Shown: piece after piece, positions 11,350 to 22,791 of the stretch
Numbering within the stretch: position 1 is the stretch's first letter
How the letters are laid out: each line of letters begins with the position of its first letter
Assembly: GCA_024180945.1 (NCBI GenBank)
Contig: JAKSGN010000037.1
Span: 3,192,215 to 3,256,214, forward strand
DNA: 64,000 nt
Origin: Macrophomina tecta
Lineage: Eukaryota > Ascomycota > Dothideomycetes > Botryosphaeriales > Botryosphaeriaceae
Reading direction: 5' to 3'
Notes under the pieces: model-generated
Database searches by the model: none
Told to the model about the DNA's origin: nothing
What the model saw: the letters and a program-made list of their open reading frames with translations, nothing else
Translations under genes and position numbers: made by a program

Positions 11350-14300
11350 GTATTTACAACAACTTAACCTTCTAATAGAAGTATAAAGACGGCTAAGCTA
11401 GATCTATTCTATAGTAATTAAAAGAAGCTCTAGACTTTCTTCTTATAACTCGACTTATACTTCTTTTTTAACTCTAGAGACTTTTCTACTAACGATAAGA
11501 AGGTAATATTCGCTGCTACCTACCTCCGCGATATTACGGTATAATGGTTTAAGCCCTACCTTAGGGACCGAATAGAGAAAAAACTAGAAGTACGTAAGAA
11601 GAATACTAAAAAAGTCTTTAAGAGCTATAAGTACTTTATAACTTAGATTAAATAAAGCTTCGGAGACCTCGACGAGGTTAATAAGGCCCGACGAGCCGTT
11701 ATAAATATCTACTAGAAGACCTTAGTAGCGGACTATACTATAGAATTCTAGAAGGCCGTAGCGTACCTAGACGACTAGTCTAACCGCGCCCTTATAGACT
11801 ACTACTACCGAGGATTTAAGAAAAGGGTTAAAGACTAACTTATAATATAAGACGACCCTAAGATTCTAGACGAGCTTATTAAGCTAGCTATTAAATATAA
11901 TAACCGCCTCTTCGAGCGCTAGTCCGAGAAGTATAAGGTAAACTACGGAGTAAATACTTTGTGCCTAGCGCGCCCTAGATATACTTAGGAAGAAGGAGAT
12001 ACTATAGAGCTAGATAATATTAACTACTAAAATAACCTACCTAAAAGAGATACCTACGCTAGGGGAAAGAACAACGGCTATAAGGAAAAATAACGCAAAG
12101 AATAGACCCTAGAGTAAAAATAAAGGTTTGAAAAAGAACTATACGTCTACTACGGTAAGACTTAAAAAAAGATATACTACTACCTTAAGAAGAATAAATA
12201 AGTCTCGGCTATAATATAAGAATCGAAAAGCCGAGAAGTCTCTACGTTACTAAGTAAGAAAACCCCTTCGCCGAATTTAATAAGTAATACGAAGAAAGCT
12301 AGAGCCCTAAGTATTAGAGGCTTAGCTAGATAGCCTACTATAATAATAACTATACTACTTACTAGAGCGACAAGGACGCTATAGGCTAGTACTCTAAGAA
12401 GCTACGACACGTTAATACGACTCTAAGAATAGAGAAAGAGCTTATCGAAGCCTTTCCTAATAATAAGGACCTAGTCGACAGCGATATGGGGGAACTATAT
12501 AATAGTACCCTAGAATTAAGCACGACCGACAACGAGTAGTAGCAGGACGAAGCCACGCTTATAAGAATAACCGAACACCTAACCTAATACGGAGAGACAC
12601 GCCGCGTTACTAATAGCCTAGAGTCTACGGTTACCTAGATTCTAGGCCCTATAATTAACCTCGGGACGCAGTAATATAAGGTATAGTAAGAAAAGGTATA
12701 CGTACGCGTATAGTAAGATAATACCTAGAACCCCTAGAAAGAATTACTACTCGAAATAATTAACGAACTCGTATCTTAGCTAGAGAACGAGGCATAGGAA
12801 GTATAATAACGATAAGATCTATAGTACCTTTGTAATATAGCCTATACCCTCTATTAGTACGGTATAGTAACTAGGGACAGAGGCACCTTATAATAGATAC
12901 CCTACGAAAAATATAATATGCCTACCTTCTAGTATTAGATCCGAAACGGGTAGATCTACTAAAGACGACTAATTAAGTGCGGTAGATAGACGTAATAAAA
13001 AGATACGCTAATTCTAGTAAACGAATAAGACGAATATATCCGTTGCGAAATAACGGGACGACCGACGTTAAAAAACTAGACGGCTTCCCTAGATAGGGAT
13101 TCTAGAAGGGGCCGTTAGATAGGTCCCTTAACTAGGTTATACGTATAGCGAACGAAATTATACCTACTAGATTAAACTTATACCGACTCTTATACATCCT
13201 AGTTATATTCTATAGGAAAAAGGTAATAGCTATAATCGACAGCGGCGTATAAGGTGCATTTATCGACCCTAAGTTTATCGTTAAGAACTAACTATTCTAG
13301 TAAGCTAAGAACTACCCTTATTAGCTAAGTACGGTAGACGGCTTCCTAGTAAAATACAAAAATAGCTAGATACGAATCGAGATAGGGAAAGCACCCCTTA
13401 CTATTAGTAATTACCGAGAACGAATTAACCTCGACGTAATAATAATCCCCGGATACGATATTATTCTAGGAATATCGTAGCTAAAGACTTACGAGCTATA
13501 TATTAGCTAGAGAATAGAGACTATTATATTTCTTAACGAATACTATAGACGCTACCTCGCAACGGTAAGAAGAAGCTAATAAAGCTAGAAGAAAGCGCTA
13601 GAGCCTAGAAGCTAGAGCGAAACCTTTGAGCTAAGATAGTGGGATAATAACGTACCCGTAGATATTAAGACTATTAGCTATCGAGCGCTGAAACTTATAA
13701 TAAGACGAGGAGAAAAGGCCTATACGATTTATATAAGACCTAGTAAAGATATTAAGTAGAAGACTCTTACTCGTACGAAACGGGGCCTTACAGATAAGAA
13801 TAAGAATAGCCTAAAGCTAGTTAAAGGAGACTACCCCTAGAGGCTTAATAGACGATACGGCTACCCGGATAAAGTAGATACTAGTTTCCTCGGGTATAAG
13901 AGCTATAACGGCAAAGATATTTTAGTAGCCGAGGTTAGTATAGACCTTAGCGGAATTATAAGGCCTACTACGAGTAAATTAGTATCTATACCAAAATTAG
14001 AGACCGTCCTATAGAAGTTTTAGAATATACCGAGAATATTCTAAGAAAGAGGTAAAGAATAACTACTAAAGTATTAGCTATAGAATTATAAGATACCCTT
14101 ACTCCCGGGAATATAGTCTACTTTTAAGCCTATTTACTCCTTATCTAAGACAGAGGCTAAAGTATTACGGGAATATATCGATAAAAACCTAGAACGAGAA
14201 TATATACGACTCTTATAGTTGCTAGTAGAATACCTTATCTTATTCATTCTAAAAAAGAATAGTAAGCTCCGCCTCTACGTTAACTATAGATAGCTAAATA

Positions 14301-16990
14301 ATATTATGGTAAAAAACTAATACCCGTTACCTCGCATCGACGAATTATAAGATAAGCTTCGCAACGCTAAGTTCTTTACGAAACTAGACCTCTAAGAAGG
14401 TTACTACCTAGTCCATATTAAGAAAGAAGAAGAATAGAAGACGGCGTTCTAAACGCGGTTTAGATATTACGAGTATACGATAATATCTTTTAGGCTTACT
14501 AACGTACCGGCTACCTTCTAGAGCTTAGTTAACGATACCCTACGTCCGTATTTAGATGTATTCGCCTTGGCTTACCTAGACGATATTCTAATATACTCGG
14601 AAACGCTCGAGAAATATACTAAGCACGTAAGAAAAGTCCTAAAGGCCTTAAACGAACGAAATCTCTAAGTAGTCCTAGAAAAGAGCGAGTAGTATATATA
14701 AAAAATAGAATACCTAGGGTTTATTATTACCCTAGGGCATATCGGTATAGACGATAAGAAACTAGACGTAATTAGAGACTAGCTAATACTACGAACTATT
14801 AAAGAAGTATAATCCTTTCTTAGATTTACTAACTTTTACCGGAAGTTTATTATAAACTATACTAGAATAGCGGCACCTCTAACCGACATTACTAAGAAAG
14901 AGCACGGGTTTATATAGAAAGAAAGATAATAACGAGCGTTTAACTTACTAAAGCGGATGTTTATAGAAGTACTAGTTCTAGGGCTCTATAATCTAGATCT
15001 ACCGATTACGGTAGAAACCGATGCTTTAGACTACGCTATAGAAGCCGTACTTAGTTAGCTAGATAAAGAAGGTAGACTATACCCTATCGCCTACTACTCG
15101 AGAAAAATAATACCTGCCGAGAAGAACTATAACGTCTATAATAAGAAACTCTTAGCTATAGTTATAGCTTTTAAAGAATAGAGATACTACCTTAAAGACG
15201 CTAAGTACTAGATTATAGTCTACTACGACTATAAGAACCTCTCGCACTTTATTACTACTAAGGAATTAAACTGATGATAAGTTCGGTAGACTAAAGAGCT
15301 AGCGTTCTATAATATAAAGATTATCTATAGAAAGGGATCTAAGAACGCTCGCGCTAACGCGCTAAGTAGACGAGCTAACTATATTAAAGAAAAGCTAGGT
15401 CCGTAACCTATAATACTTAATACGTAGAAAGACGGGTCTTTTATACCCGCTAGTCGTAGCCGCTAGATTATAGCTATTTATAGCCTAGAATAAACATAAC
15501 TTAAGAAAGGACTAGACGACTCGCTTATCCTAATTAAACTATTCGCCCTAGCGATACGCCTCGAAGGCAACGAATAGGAGTAAAAGATCCGAGAAGCCTA
15601 CGTAAATAACGTAATAGCGTAAGAAATCGGAGAGCTTAAAGACGACCCCCGAGTAACTAGAAACGTAGATAGTATAATTCTATTTCTAGGATTAGTCTAC
15701 GTTCCGGTTAAACTACGGGAAGAGCTCGTAAAGGATATATACGAAGCCCTAGTATACGGTTATTAAGAAATAGATAAGACGATAGAGCGAATTATAAAAA
15801 GCTACTACTTTCTAGGGCTAAGAAGAACCGTCTAACGGGTAGTCTCGTAATATAACCTTTATATTAGAAGTAAGGCCGCGAGGTATATATCTTACGGACT
15901 ACTTTAGCCGCTACTGGTACCTAAGCGCCCTTAGTAATCTATCTCGCTAGACTTTATTACGGACCTGCCTAAGTTAGAAGAACCGCTTACTAAGGTTAAG
16001 TATAACTCGATTCTAGTTATCGTTAATAGAATAATAAAGTACGTATATTACCTACTATACCTTAAGATGGTAAATGCGGAAGAACTCGCCTATACGTTTC
16101 TTAGAATAATCCTTGGTAACTACGGGTTACTAGAAGAGCTCGTATTAGATAGAGATTAGCTATTTATATCCCGATTCTAGTAGACTCTTACCCGCTAGCT
16201 TAGAGTAAAATATAAGCTCTCGACCACAGTATATCCTTAAATAGACGGCTAGATAGAACGAATAAACTAGATGCTAAAATAGTACTTACGCTACTACCTT
16301 AACTACGTATAAAATAATTAGGTCGAGCTACTACCGCTCGTATAGTTCGCGTATAATAGCTTAAAAGCGTTAGCTATAAAAAAATCCCCGTTCTACGCTA
16401 ATTACAGTTACGAGCCCATAGTTTATAAAGAGCTAATACTAAGCGAATCCCTAGCCTAAAAAGAAATCCTTAAAGTAGACTAGCTAAAGGTACTCTATAA
16501 ATAACTATACCTAGACCTCGAGTTCGTAGCCCTATAAATAGGCAGATACTATAACAGACGGCACTAGAAGGTACTAAAGCTAAAGAAGAGGAATAAAGTT
16601 TACCTTCTTAGAAAAAATATTAAGACAAAACGGCCGAACAATAAATTAGACTTTAAGAAAATCGGACCGTTCGAAATTAAAGAATAGATTAAAAAGGTTA
16701 ATTTCCGCCTTAGATTACCTAATACTATACGGATATACCCTATATTTTACGTCTTACTCCTCGAACCGGCACTAGAAAATGCCGCGCTATTACGCTAAAC
16801 GAAAGAAATACTACTAGAAAATCTAGACGCCGACGAAAATATAGACTAGGACGTAGAATAAGTCTTAGATAGCGGCTATATTAATGGTTAATTCCGATAC
16901 CTCCTTAAATAGAAAGGAGACTAGGATAATACCTAGGAACTACCGGAACTCTACGACTATTAAGAGCTTATTAATAAGTTCTATCGCCGA
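11350..16990 (+). pseudogene. gag-pol remnant of gypsy element C
   Basis: Read through TAG/TAA the plus strand shows, in order: gag capsid near 11480-11900 (TYLRDITVQWF). The protease is at about 13200-13560, with the active site IDSGVQGAFID near 13235 and GYDIILGIS near 13455. RT occupies about 14140-14700 (LRLYVNYRQLNN, FTKLDLQEGYYL, and the intact catalytic box [12 protein letters not shown] near 14570). RNase H is near 14990-15400 (VETDALDYAI, ELLAIVIAFK), integrase near 15720-16500 (ISLDFITDLP start of the DDE core, INxMLKQYLR), and a chromodomain-like end near 16850-16980 (DSGYINGQFRYLLKQKG). The full domain order of a fungal chromovirus is thus present. It cannot be translated now because of many stops. 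Confidence 0.8.
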
Positions 16991-17109
16991 AACCTAGATC
17001 GACTAACACCGCCGACTCGTTATACACGAAGGACCTAAAATCGAAATTAAGAAACAGAGATAACCGCGCCTAATTAACTAGACCGGAATCCTCGGGAGGC
17101 GTAGAACCC

Positions 17110-17714
17110 AAACTAACGCTAGAAGACCTAATAGACTAGGACGGCCCTATAGCGTTATTAGCTAAGGTATCGCTACGTAAACGCTTTAACAATCGCCCCT
17201 CTTTAGTATTTTTAGGGTTAGAGATATTTCTAGCCTCTAGCGCTTCTAATTTCCTAAGTATATTAATCGCGTCCGACTTACGCTATAGTATTAAGGTAGC
17301 ACGACGCTCGAGTAGCTTCTACTATTTTTTAGTACGAGAAAGACCGGAGGCCGCCTTTTAAAGCTAATTCTCAAAGGCCGTACGTTCGGAGCGCGTCTTA
17401 TCTAGAGCCCGTCGAAGGCGCTTAACTATAAAGAAAATTAGTAAGCATATAAAAGAATTCGGAAAAGACTAATAGTCGAAATTCTTAAGACTACTAGTGT
17501 TGTAACTAGTACGCCCGGCACAATAACATTCGCTATAACGGGAGAAACCTAAGGCTACGCGATATACTACCTTAGGCTCCTCCGCCTTTCGCTAAGTATT
17601 TAAAAGCAAACATTACGAATAAGGAATAGATATCGCGATACCTAGTAAATTAATCTTCGCACCTAGGGACTCGCGCTTAGTCTTCTACGAATTGCGTTTT
17701 CGTTTCGAAGGCAT
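17110..17714 (-). pseudogene. Reverse-oriented Cys-cluster / coiled-coil accessory ORF of element C
   Basis: The ORF starts at an ATG (17714) 106 bp inside the 3' LTR and runs toward pol, opposite to gag-pol. Read through five or so stops, it begins MPSKRKRN (basic). It then has cysteine-type positions (YSQC at about residues 33-36, and YSEC with a CAGRTSY tail at about 63-73) and ends in a K/R/E/L-rich coiled coil (for example RRALDKTRSERTAFENQL and TKKQQKLLERRATLILQRK). The same arrangement appears in A1, A2, the 48-49 kb tail and probably B. Function is unknown. I infer a retroelement accessory protein with a zinc-cluster-type domain rather than a host gene, because it recurs at the same place. 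Confidence 0.6.
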
Positions 17715-17819
17715 GGTGGGAGGCTTATAATAGAAGAAGAAAATAAGAAACTAGAGAGAACCTAAGATATACACGAACGAATAAATCTTCGGGCCGAAGA
17801 TCCTTAAGAGGGGGAATAG

Positions 17820-18551
17820 TATTACGAATCCTACGGGCGATAGTCCCGCACGGGTAAATATTCCCTAAGGGACAGAAACCCTTATAGGAAGAAATTCTGC
17901 AAGGAAATACTAACCACCGAAGATCGACGCTTAAGAAGCTTAGTTAGGGTATAAGTAACGCTACTAAATCCCGTAGGAAAATAACTTTCTTAAGGAAAAA
18001 AGGCCCGCACGAAAACGGCTAGATAAAGTCGTAAGAAACTATAGCCCGTAGGAATAATACTTTCTTAATAAGTGTCGCGGGCAGAATCTAAGAAACCGGC
18101 AAAGAGAGCGCGTTACGCGATAGTAAATAAGATAAACATCGCTATCGTTCGTAGAAAGAAGTTAGAAGTCGGATTTTAAGAAGTAGGCGTTAGCGCCTAG
18201 GTTACGTAGGCCCTATAAGAACCTGCTAGAATTAACTTAATCTAAGAATACTAATCTAATACCCTCGATTTAGCTGCTTTAATCTAGCTATACTAATTTA
18301 GATTATTATAAGCTTTTCTATAGTATATAGATATACTTATTAGATAGTACTTTAACTTTTATAGTTAACTTAAAGTTCTAATACAACTCTATTAGAGGTA
18401 ATAAGCCTAACGCGTATCGCGTACCGATATAATACGTGATTACTACTATCGTTCTAATTCTTTACCCTTCTCTTATTCTTTAAGATAAAACCTTTAGCTA
18501 TCTAACCCTACTAGGCGATTCTAAAGCCTAGTAGAAGAGGCCGCCGTTATA
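17820..18551 (+). repeat. 3' LTR of gypsy element C
   Basis: 732 bp, preceded by the purine tract ending GGGGGAATAG. It matches the 5' LTR with small indels. The sequence after it (ATCGCTTAGTCGC) is the interior of an unrelated gypsy copy. Confidence 0.85.
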
Positions 18552-19441
18552 ATCGCTTAGTCGCTTTAATTTAATATTTTTTATAAGAAGATATACTTTA
18601 TTTCTTCTTTTAAGATTTAGTACCGCCTAGTACTATCTATTATAGTATTTAAATATTATGATTTATATATATTCGAAATTAAGACTAATAGCTTTATATA
18701 ATTTTTTTAGCTATTTAGCTTTAAGAATATCTTTCTAGGCTAATTTTCTACTTAAAATACTTTTTCTATACATATCTAGTTTAAAGCTATAGTTAGTAAA
18801 AAATAGAAATATATTAGTTAACTCTTATTTAGTACTATTATAGGCGAATTATACTATAGATAGCTATATAGCCTAGTTATTCTATAGATAGTTAATATAA
18901 TAGTAAAGATATTATTTAAGAGTTTAGTTTATTTATTCTATCTAGTTATTGGTTTATGTATATATTATTATAAAGAGTTTATTCTTTACTCTAAGTTAGT
19001 ATATAAGTATTTACTAAAATTTTAATCTTATTAGCTTATTTCTATCTAAGACTAATACTTCCGGCATTCTATAATCCGCGAAGATATATTAGAGAAATAT
19101 ATAGACTAGCTATTCTATATTCGATATCTCTAGGTAGGGTAAAAAGAGTATATACTATATAAGTCTATTAATAAAGACTAGGATTAAGTTATACTTAACT
19201 TCTATAATTAGGTTTCTAGACCTAAATAATTTTATAATAAAGTCTAGTATAATTTATTACTATAGTTATTCTAGAACTTTTAGGGGTTATAGTTATCTGT
19301 ATAAAGTATATATTACGGCTTTACTTTAAATATAAAGATTATATTATAAGACTATATACTAGACTATCTTTCGTAACTCTAAAAAGTAGAAGTTTTATAT
19401 AATTCTCTTAGTCGTTCTATTAATGCCCTAATATCTATACG
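18552..19441 (-). pseudogene. gypsy pol fragment (integrase region, A-like), minus strand
   Basis: The sequence runs parallel to 30350-31245, the minus-strand integrase part of element A2 (both have TCGCTTTAATTTRATRTTTTT followed by the TAGCCTAGTTAT(C/T)CTATAGRTAGTTAA block). It is strongly RIP-mutated. It is cut on the left by the 3' LTR of C and on the right, after ATATCTATACGC, by the palindrome region. The rest of that element is not in the window. Confidence 0.65.
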
Positions 19442-19469
19442 CTATTATAGGGTAGAAAGTAGATAAGCT

Positions 19470-20745
19470 AGTTAAGGCATATTAAATATTAATAAGTAAG
19501 CTTATATAAGCGTAGCTTATTAATATATTACCTTAGGTATTAGAATACTACCTAAGGTATATAACGAATATACCTCGGAGTTATAGCAGTGGCAACCTAC
19601 GGTGGCAAACTACGGTAGCAAACTAAGGTAGCAAAATTCGCCACCCTATTTTACTAACTAATAACTAATCGGGTATAGCCCCTATTAAAATTCCTTTTAT
19701 ATATTATAAAAGTGCAACCATTTCTAGTTATTACGATATAAAAATTATATAAAATGGATAAGGATTAGGGCTAGAATCTTATTTCTTATAAATCACCCTC
19801 GTTGGATTTCTAATACGGTATATCTAGAAGAATCTATTTATATAAGAAATACCTATATATAAAGAACTCTAGATAGCACCGTAGTTTCGTTTTCCAAGAC
19901 GCGCAATACTAATAAACGGGATATAAGCTAATAAAAGCTTTATTTTATCTTTTACCTCCCCTCTTATCCTTCTTTATTAAATCTCCTATCTACTTTTCTC
20001 TTAGAGAGTTATCTCCTTCCGACTGCTTACTAGGCTGTATTATTTATAATATAGCTTAGTAATCCTCCACCCAAGCATTAATGCTTTATAAGGTAAAGTA
20101 TAGTTCTTTCTTTATAGAAGAAAAGTATAAAGTACTAAGGCTTAGATAGAGGATTACTAAGCTATATTATAAATAATAAAGCCTAGTAAGTAGTCGGAAG
20201 GAGATAATTCTCTAAGAGAGAAGTAGATAGGAGATTTAATAAAGAAGAATAAGAGAAGAGATAAAGATAGAGAATAAAGCTTTTATTAGCTTATATTCTA
20301 TTTATAAGTATTACGCGTCTTATAGAATAAAACTACGGTGCTATCTAGGGCTTCTTATATATACTTATTTCTTATATAAGTAGATCTTTCTAGATATACT
20401 ATATTAGAAATCCAACGAGGGTAATTTATAAGAAATAAGATTCTAGCCCTAATTCTTATTCGTTTTATATAATTTTTATATCGTAATAACTGGAAATGAT
20501 TAAACTTATATAATATATAAAAGGAATTTTAGTAGGGGCTATACCCATTTACTTATTAGTTAGTGAAATGGGGTGGCAAATTTTACTACCTTAGTTTACC
20601 ACCGTGGTTTACCACCATAGTTTACCACTGCTATAAGTCCGAGGTATATTTGTTATATACCTTAGATAGTATTCTAATACCTAAGGTAATATATTAATAA
20701 GCTACTCTTATACAAGCTTACTTATTAATATTTAACATATACTAC
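19470..20745. repeat. Long inverted repeat (foldback-type), about 1.3 kb palindrome
   Basis: The left arm (about 19470-20080) and right arm (about 20110-20745) are near-perfect reverse complements. Examples are CATATTAAATATTAATAAG against CTTATTAATATTTAACATAT at the outer ends, TCACCCTCGTTGGATTTCTA against TAGAAATCCAACGAGGGTAA, and ATTATTTATAATATAGCTTAGTAATCC against its complement near the centre. The loop is only some tens of bases. There is no ORF. The outer part of each arm has tandem ACGGTGGCAAACT-like units. It fits a foldback or large hairpin element; transcripts would form long dsRNA. No clear target duplication was found. Confidence 0.8.
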
Positions 20746-21638
20746 CACTAAATTAGGCTACGGCTAAAGATAAGAAAGAAGCTTTACTATATTACTTATA
20801 ATAAATATCTATAGAAGCTTATTATAGGAGTAACCTAAGTAAACGAAGCCGGAAGGGGTCTATATAGTAATAGTTATTTAGGAGAAAGAAGTAATAAAAA
20901 GAATTAATATTAGTTAAAAATATTTTAGTTAAAGAAAAGAAGCTAGATCTAAACTATAAAAATCTAGAAAGGTACAGAGGGTTATTATACCTATTAAAGC
21001 TATCGAAAAAATAACCTTATACCCTATAAGTATTATTAGTATGCGTGAGTTACTAATTAGTATATTCGCTAGTATTATTATATAAGACCAACTCCTATTA
21101 TTCTTAATAGTAATAATATCTAATAATAAAGAAAAAACCGCGCTAACGTACTATTACCTATATTTTCTATATATATAGTATGCAGCTAGTATTGCTAATA
21201 ACTACTTAGCAATATATTTTTTTATTTTTTTATTAATTTATTATTCTTTGTTTATTATTCGTAATAATAGCTATATAATAAGGCTAACTCGCCTTACTAC
21301 GCAACGACTATAGCTAATATATAATACTATATTCTATATAGTAATTAGGTGTACTCTTTTTCCTCACTAAAGGTTTTTTAACGAGGTACTAATACAATAC
21401 CTTCTAATAGAAATCGGGGTAATTCCTACTAGAGGGGGGGATAGTATTAGAATAATAGACCCTAGCATACCCTTAGAATACTTATACCGTGCATTCTACG
21501 TACTTATTACGTACTACGCACGGGCCCCTAGTATATAACGCCACTAAGGGGTGAATCCTACACTACTAAAGATTCGTATCTAAGAATATACGACTCTTCT
21601 AAAGGCTCCCTACTTATAACCAACCTAGTTTGCTTATA
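20746..21638 (+). mobile_element. 3' end of a copia-type retrotransposon with its LTR
   Basis: Most of 20746-21350 is RIP-mutated and without identifiable domains. From about 21350 the sequence GTACTCTTTTTCCTCACTAAAGG...ACGAGGTACTAATACAATACC followed by a purine tract (AGAGGGGGGG) and a TATTAGAATAATAG LTR start at 21445 is typical of the 3' untranslated end of fungal copia elements. The LTR is about 194 bp (21445-21638) and abuts pogo copy 2 at the equivalent of copy-1 position 1636. The 5' part of this element is missing. Confidence 0.55.
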
Positions 21639-21875
21639 ATTTAGCCGAATAATAGCTCTCGTGGCCGTTAAGAATTAAAAGACTATATATTCTAGTTATA
21701 TAATTCTTTATATACTTTTTAAAGTACTATAGCTACTAGAATATAAGCTTATTTATCGTTTAACCGTTATCGCTCGTTGCGATAACCTAATTGCCTAGTA
21801 TATCATCGCTATACTAAGTTAAAAGGTGATATTATCCCTTAAATATTACAAAATGGCGGAATCGCCTACTCTTTC

Positions 21876-22041
21876 TATTACGAACACGCCTCTGTATATA
21901 GAGTTATTAGGGCAAACCAGCCACTAGGCTAGTTATTGCTATACCTTTTATCGACTAACTAGCTACTCGCGGTCGGTGGGAGGTTAGCCGAATGGCTTTA
22001 CAGCAACGACTAAAACCCAACACGGTCGCCGCGCTATAACA
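21876..22041. repeat. 166-bp LTR-like insertion, TSD ctttc
   Basis: Absent from the equivalent place in pogo copy 1. It starts TATTACGAACACGCC (from TGTTACG), ends CGCGCTATAACA and is flanked by ctttc at 21871-21875 and 22042-22046. Size and ends suit a solo LTR of a very short (TRIM-like) retroelement. Confidence 0.65.
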
Positions 22042-22049
22042 CTTTCGCA

Positions 22050-22690
22050 TTAACTTTCTAGATTACTAAAACCTACTCGTGATTGCCTAGCTGCCTTGTC
22101 TTTAGTCGAGTATATTATTCGGAGGCTATAATAACTATTATGGCTGTAATAACGCCTATAAGGAAGCCCGCTTTATTAAAGTTAAAAATATTATCATCTA
22201 CGATCCCTTACTTCGCGATTATATTCTGTACGAGGTTAAACTAGCCTATAATAGGCTCTAGATTCTCGCGTTTAGCCCTCTGGTTATCGTACTTACAATT
22301 TAGACGTGTTCTAAGCTTAGGGGTCCGCTTTATAAAGTTAATAGGCTAGTTCTTACTAACCTAGCCTCTAGCGCGGTTAGCGAGGAGCTTATTCGCTATA
22401 TCTCTAACGGCTTTAAGTCGGGGCGGAAACCCTCGCGAATCTAGGTCGAGAATACGCTCGACGATAACGGATTCTTCGGTAGGCGTGAGCTTTCGAGAGT
22501 TAGGTGCGTAATCGCGTCGGGAAGGGATTTCTTTAGCGTGCCGATTCACGGTCGAGTAGTGGACGGCGTACTTCTTTACAGCGCCTCGGGCGGTCGGAAT
22601 TTAGTTTTTCTAGAGCGCTAAAACAGCTAGAATAACTGCGCCTTCATTATTTAATGATTAAGGATGAGTTGGTTGAGGCATCGCGTCTTA
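22050..22690 (-). pseudogene. pogo/Fot1 transposase N-terminus, copy 2
   Basis: A 62-codon open stretch at 22361-22549 (minus) reads ...RRDYAPNSRKLTPTEESVIV... then ...RGFPPRLKAVRDIANKLLANRA, the CENP-B/HTH type DNA-binding region at the start of Fot1-like transposases. It ends in a TAG that replaces a CAG in the family. Sequence toward 22050 continues into the DDE region. This is less RIP-mutated than copy 1. Confidence 0.65.
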
Positions 22691-22791
22691 AAGAGAGGAG
22701 ACGCGTTTTGGTGGGGGAGGTGATGCACTCGCTTGTGTGATGCACTCGCTTGTGGAACACGTTAAGCTAACGTTTCCCTCATAGCTTCAGG

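Larger units (their letters stand above)
10296..18551 (+). mobile_element. gypsy retrotransposon with chromodomain, element C, full length
   Basis: LTRs of 742 and 732 bp (10296-11037; 17820-18551) share TATTACGAA(C/T)CCTACGGGCG at the start and GCCGCCGTTA(C/T)A at the end. Between them lie gag, protease, reverse transcriptase, RNase H, integrase, a chromodomain-like tail and a reverse-oriented accessory ORF. A purine tract (AAGAGGGGGAATAG) precedes the 3' LTR. RIP is moderate: domains are easy to follow but interrupted by TAG/TAA. The flanks do not match: left tttag inside a B fragment, right atcgc inside an A-like pol fragment. This element therefore appears to be the product of recombination between two C insertions. 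Confidence 0.85.
21639..22762 (-). mobile_element. Fot1/pogo-like transposon, copy 2, truncated
   Basis: Aligns with copy 1 from about 1636 to 2719 plus the 5' terminal region, ending in a well preserved right inverted repeat (TGATGCACTCGCTTGTG twice, then GAACACGT) at about 22720-22762 with TA at 22763-22764. Its 3' transposase half is cut off by the copia LTR. It lacks the solo LTR and B insertions of copy 1 but has its own 166-bp LTR-like insertion. It sits in the plus-strand pogo 3, in opposite orientation. Confidence 0.7.
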
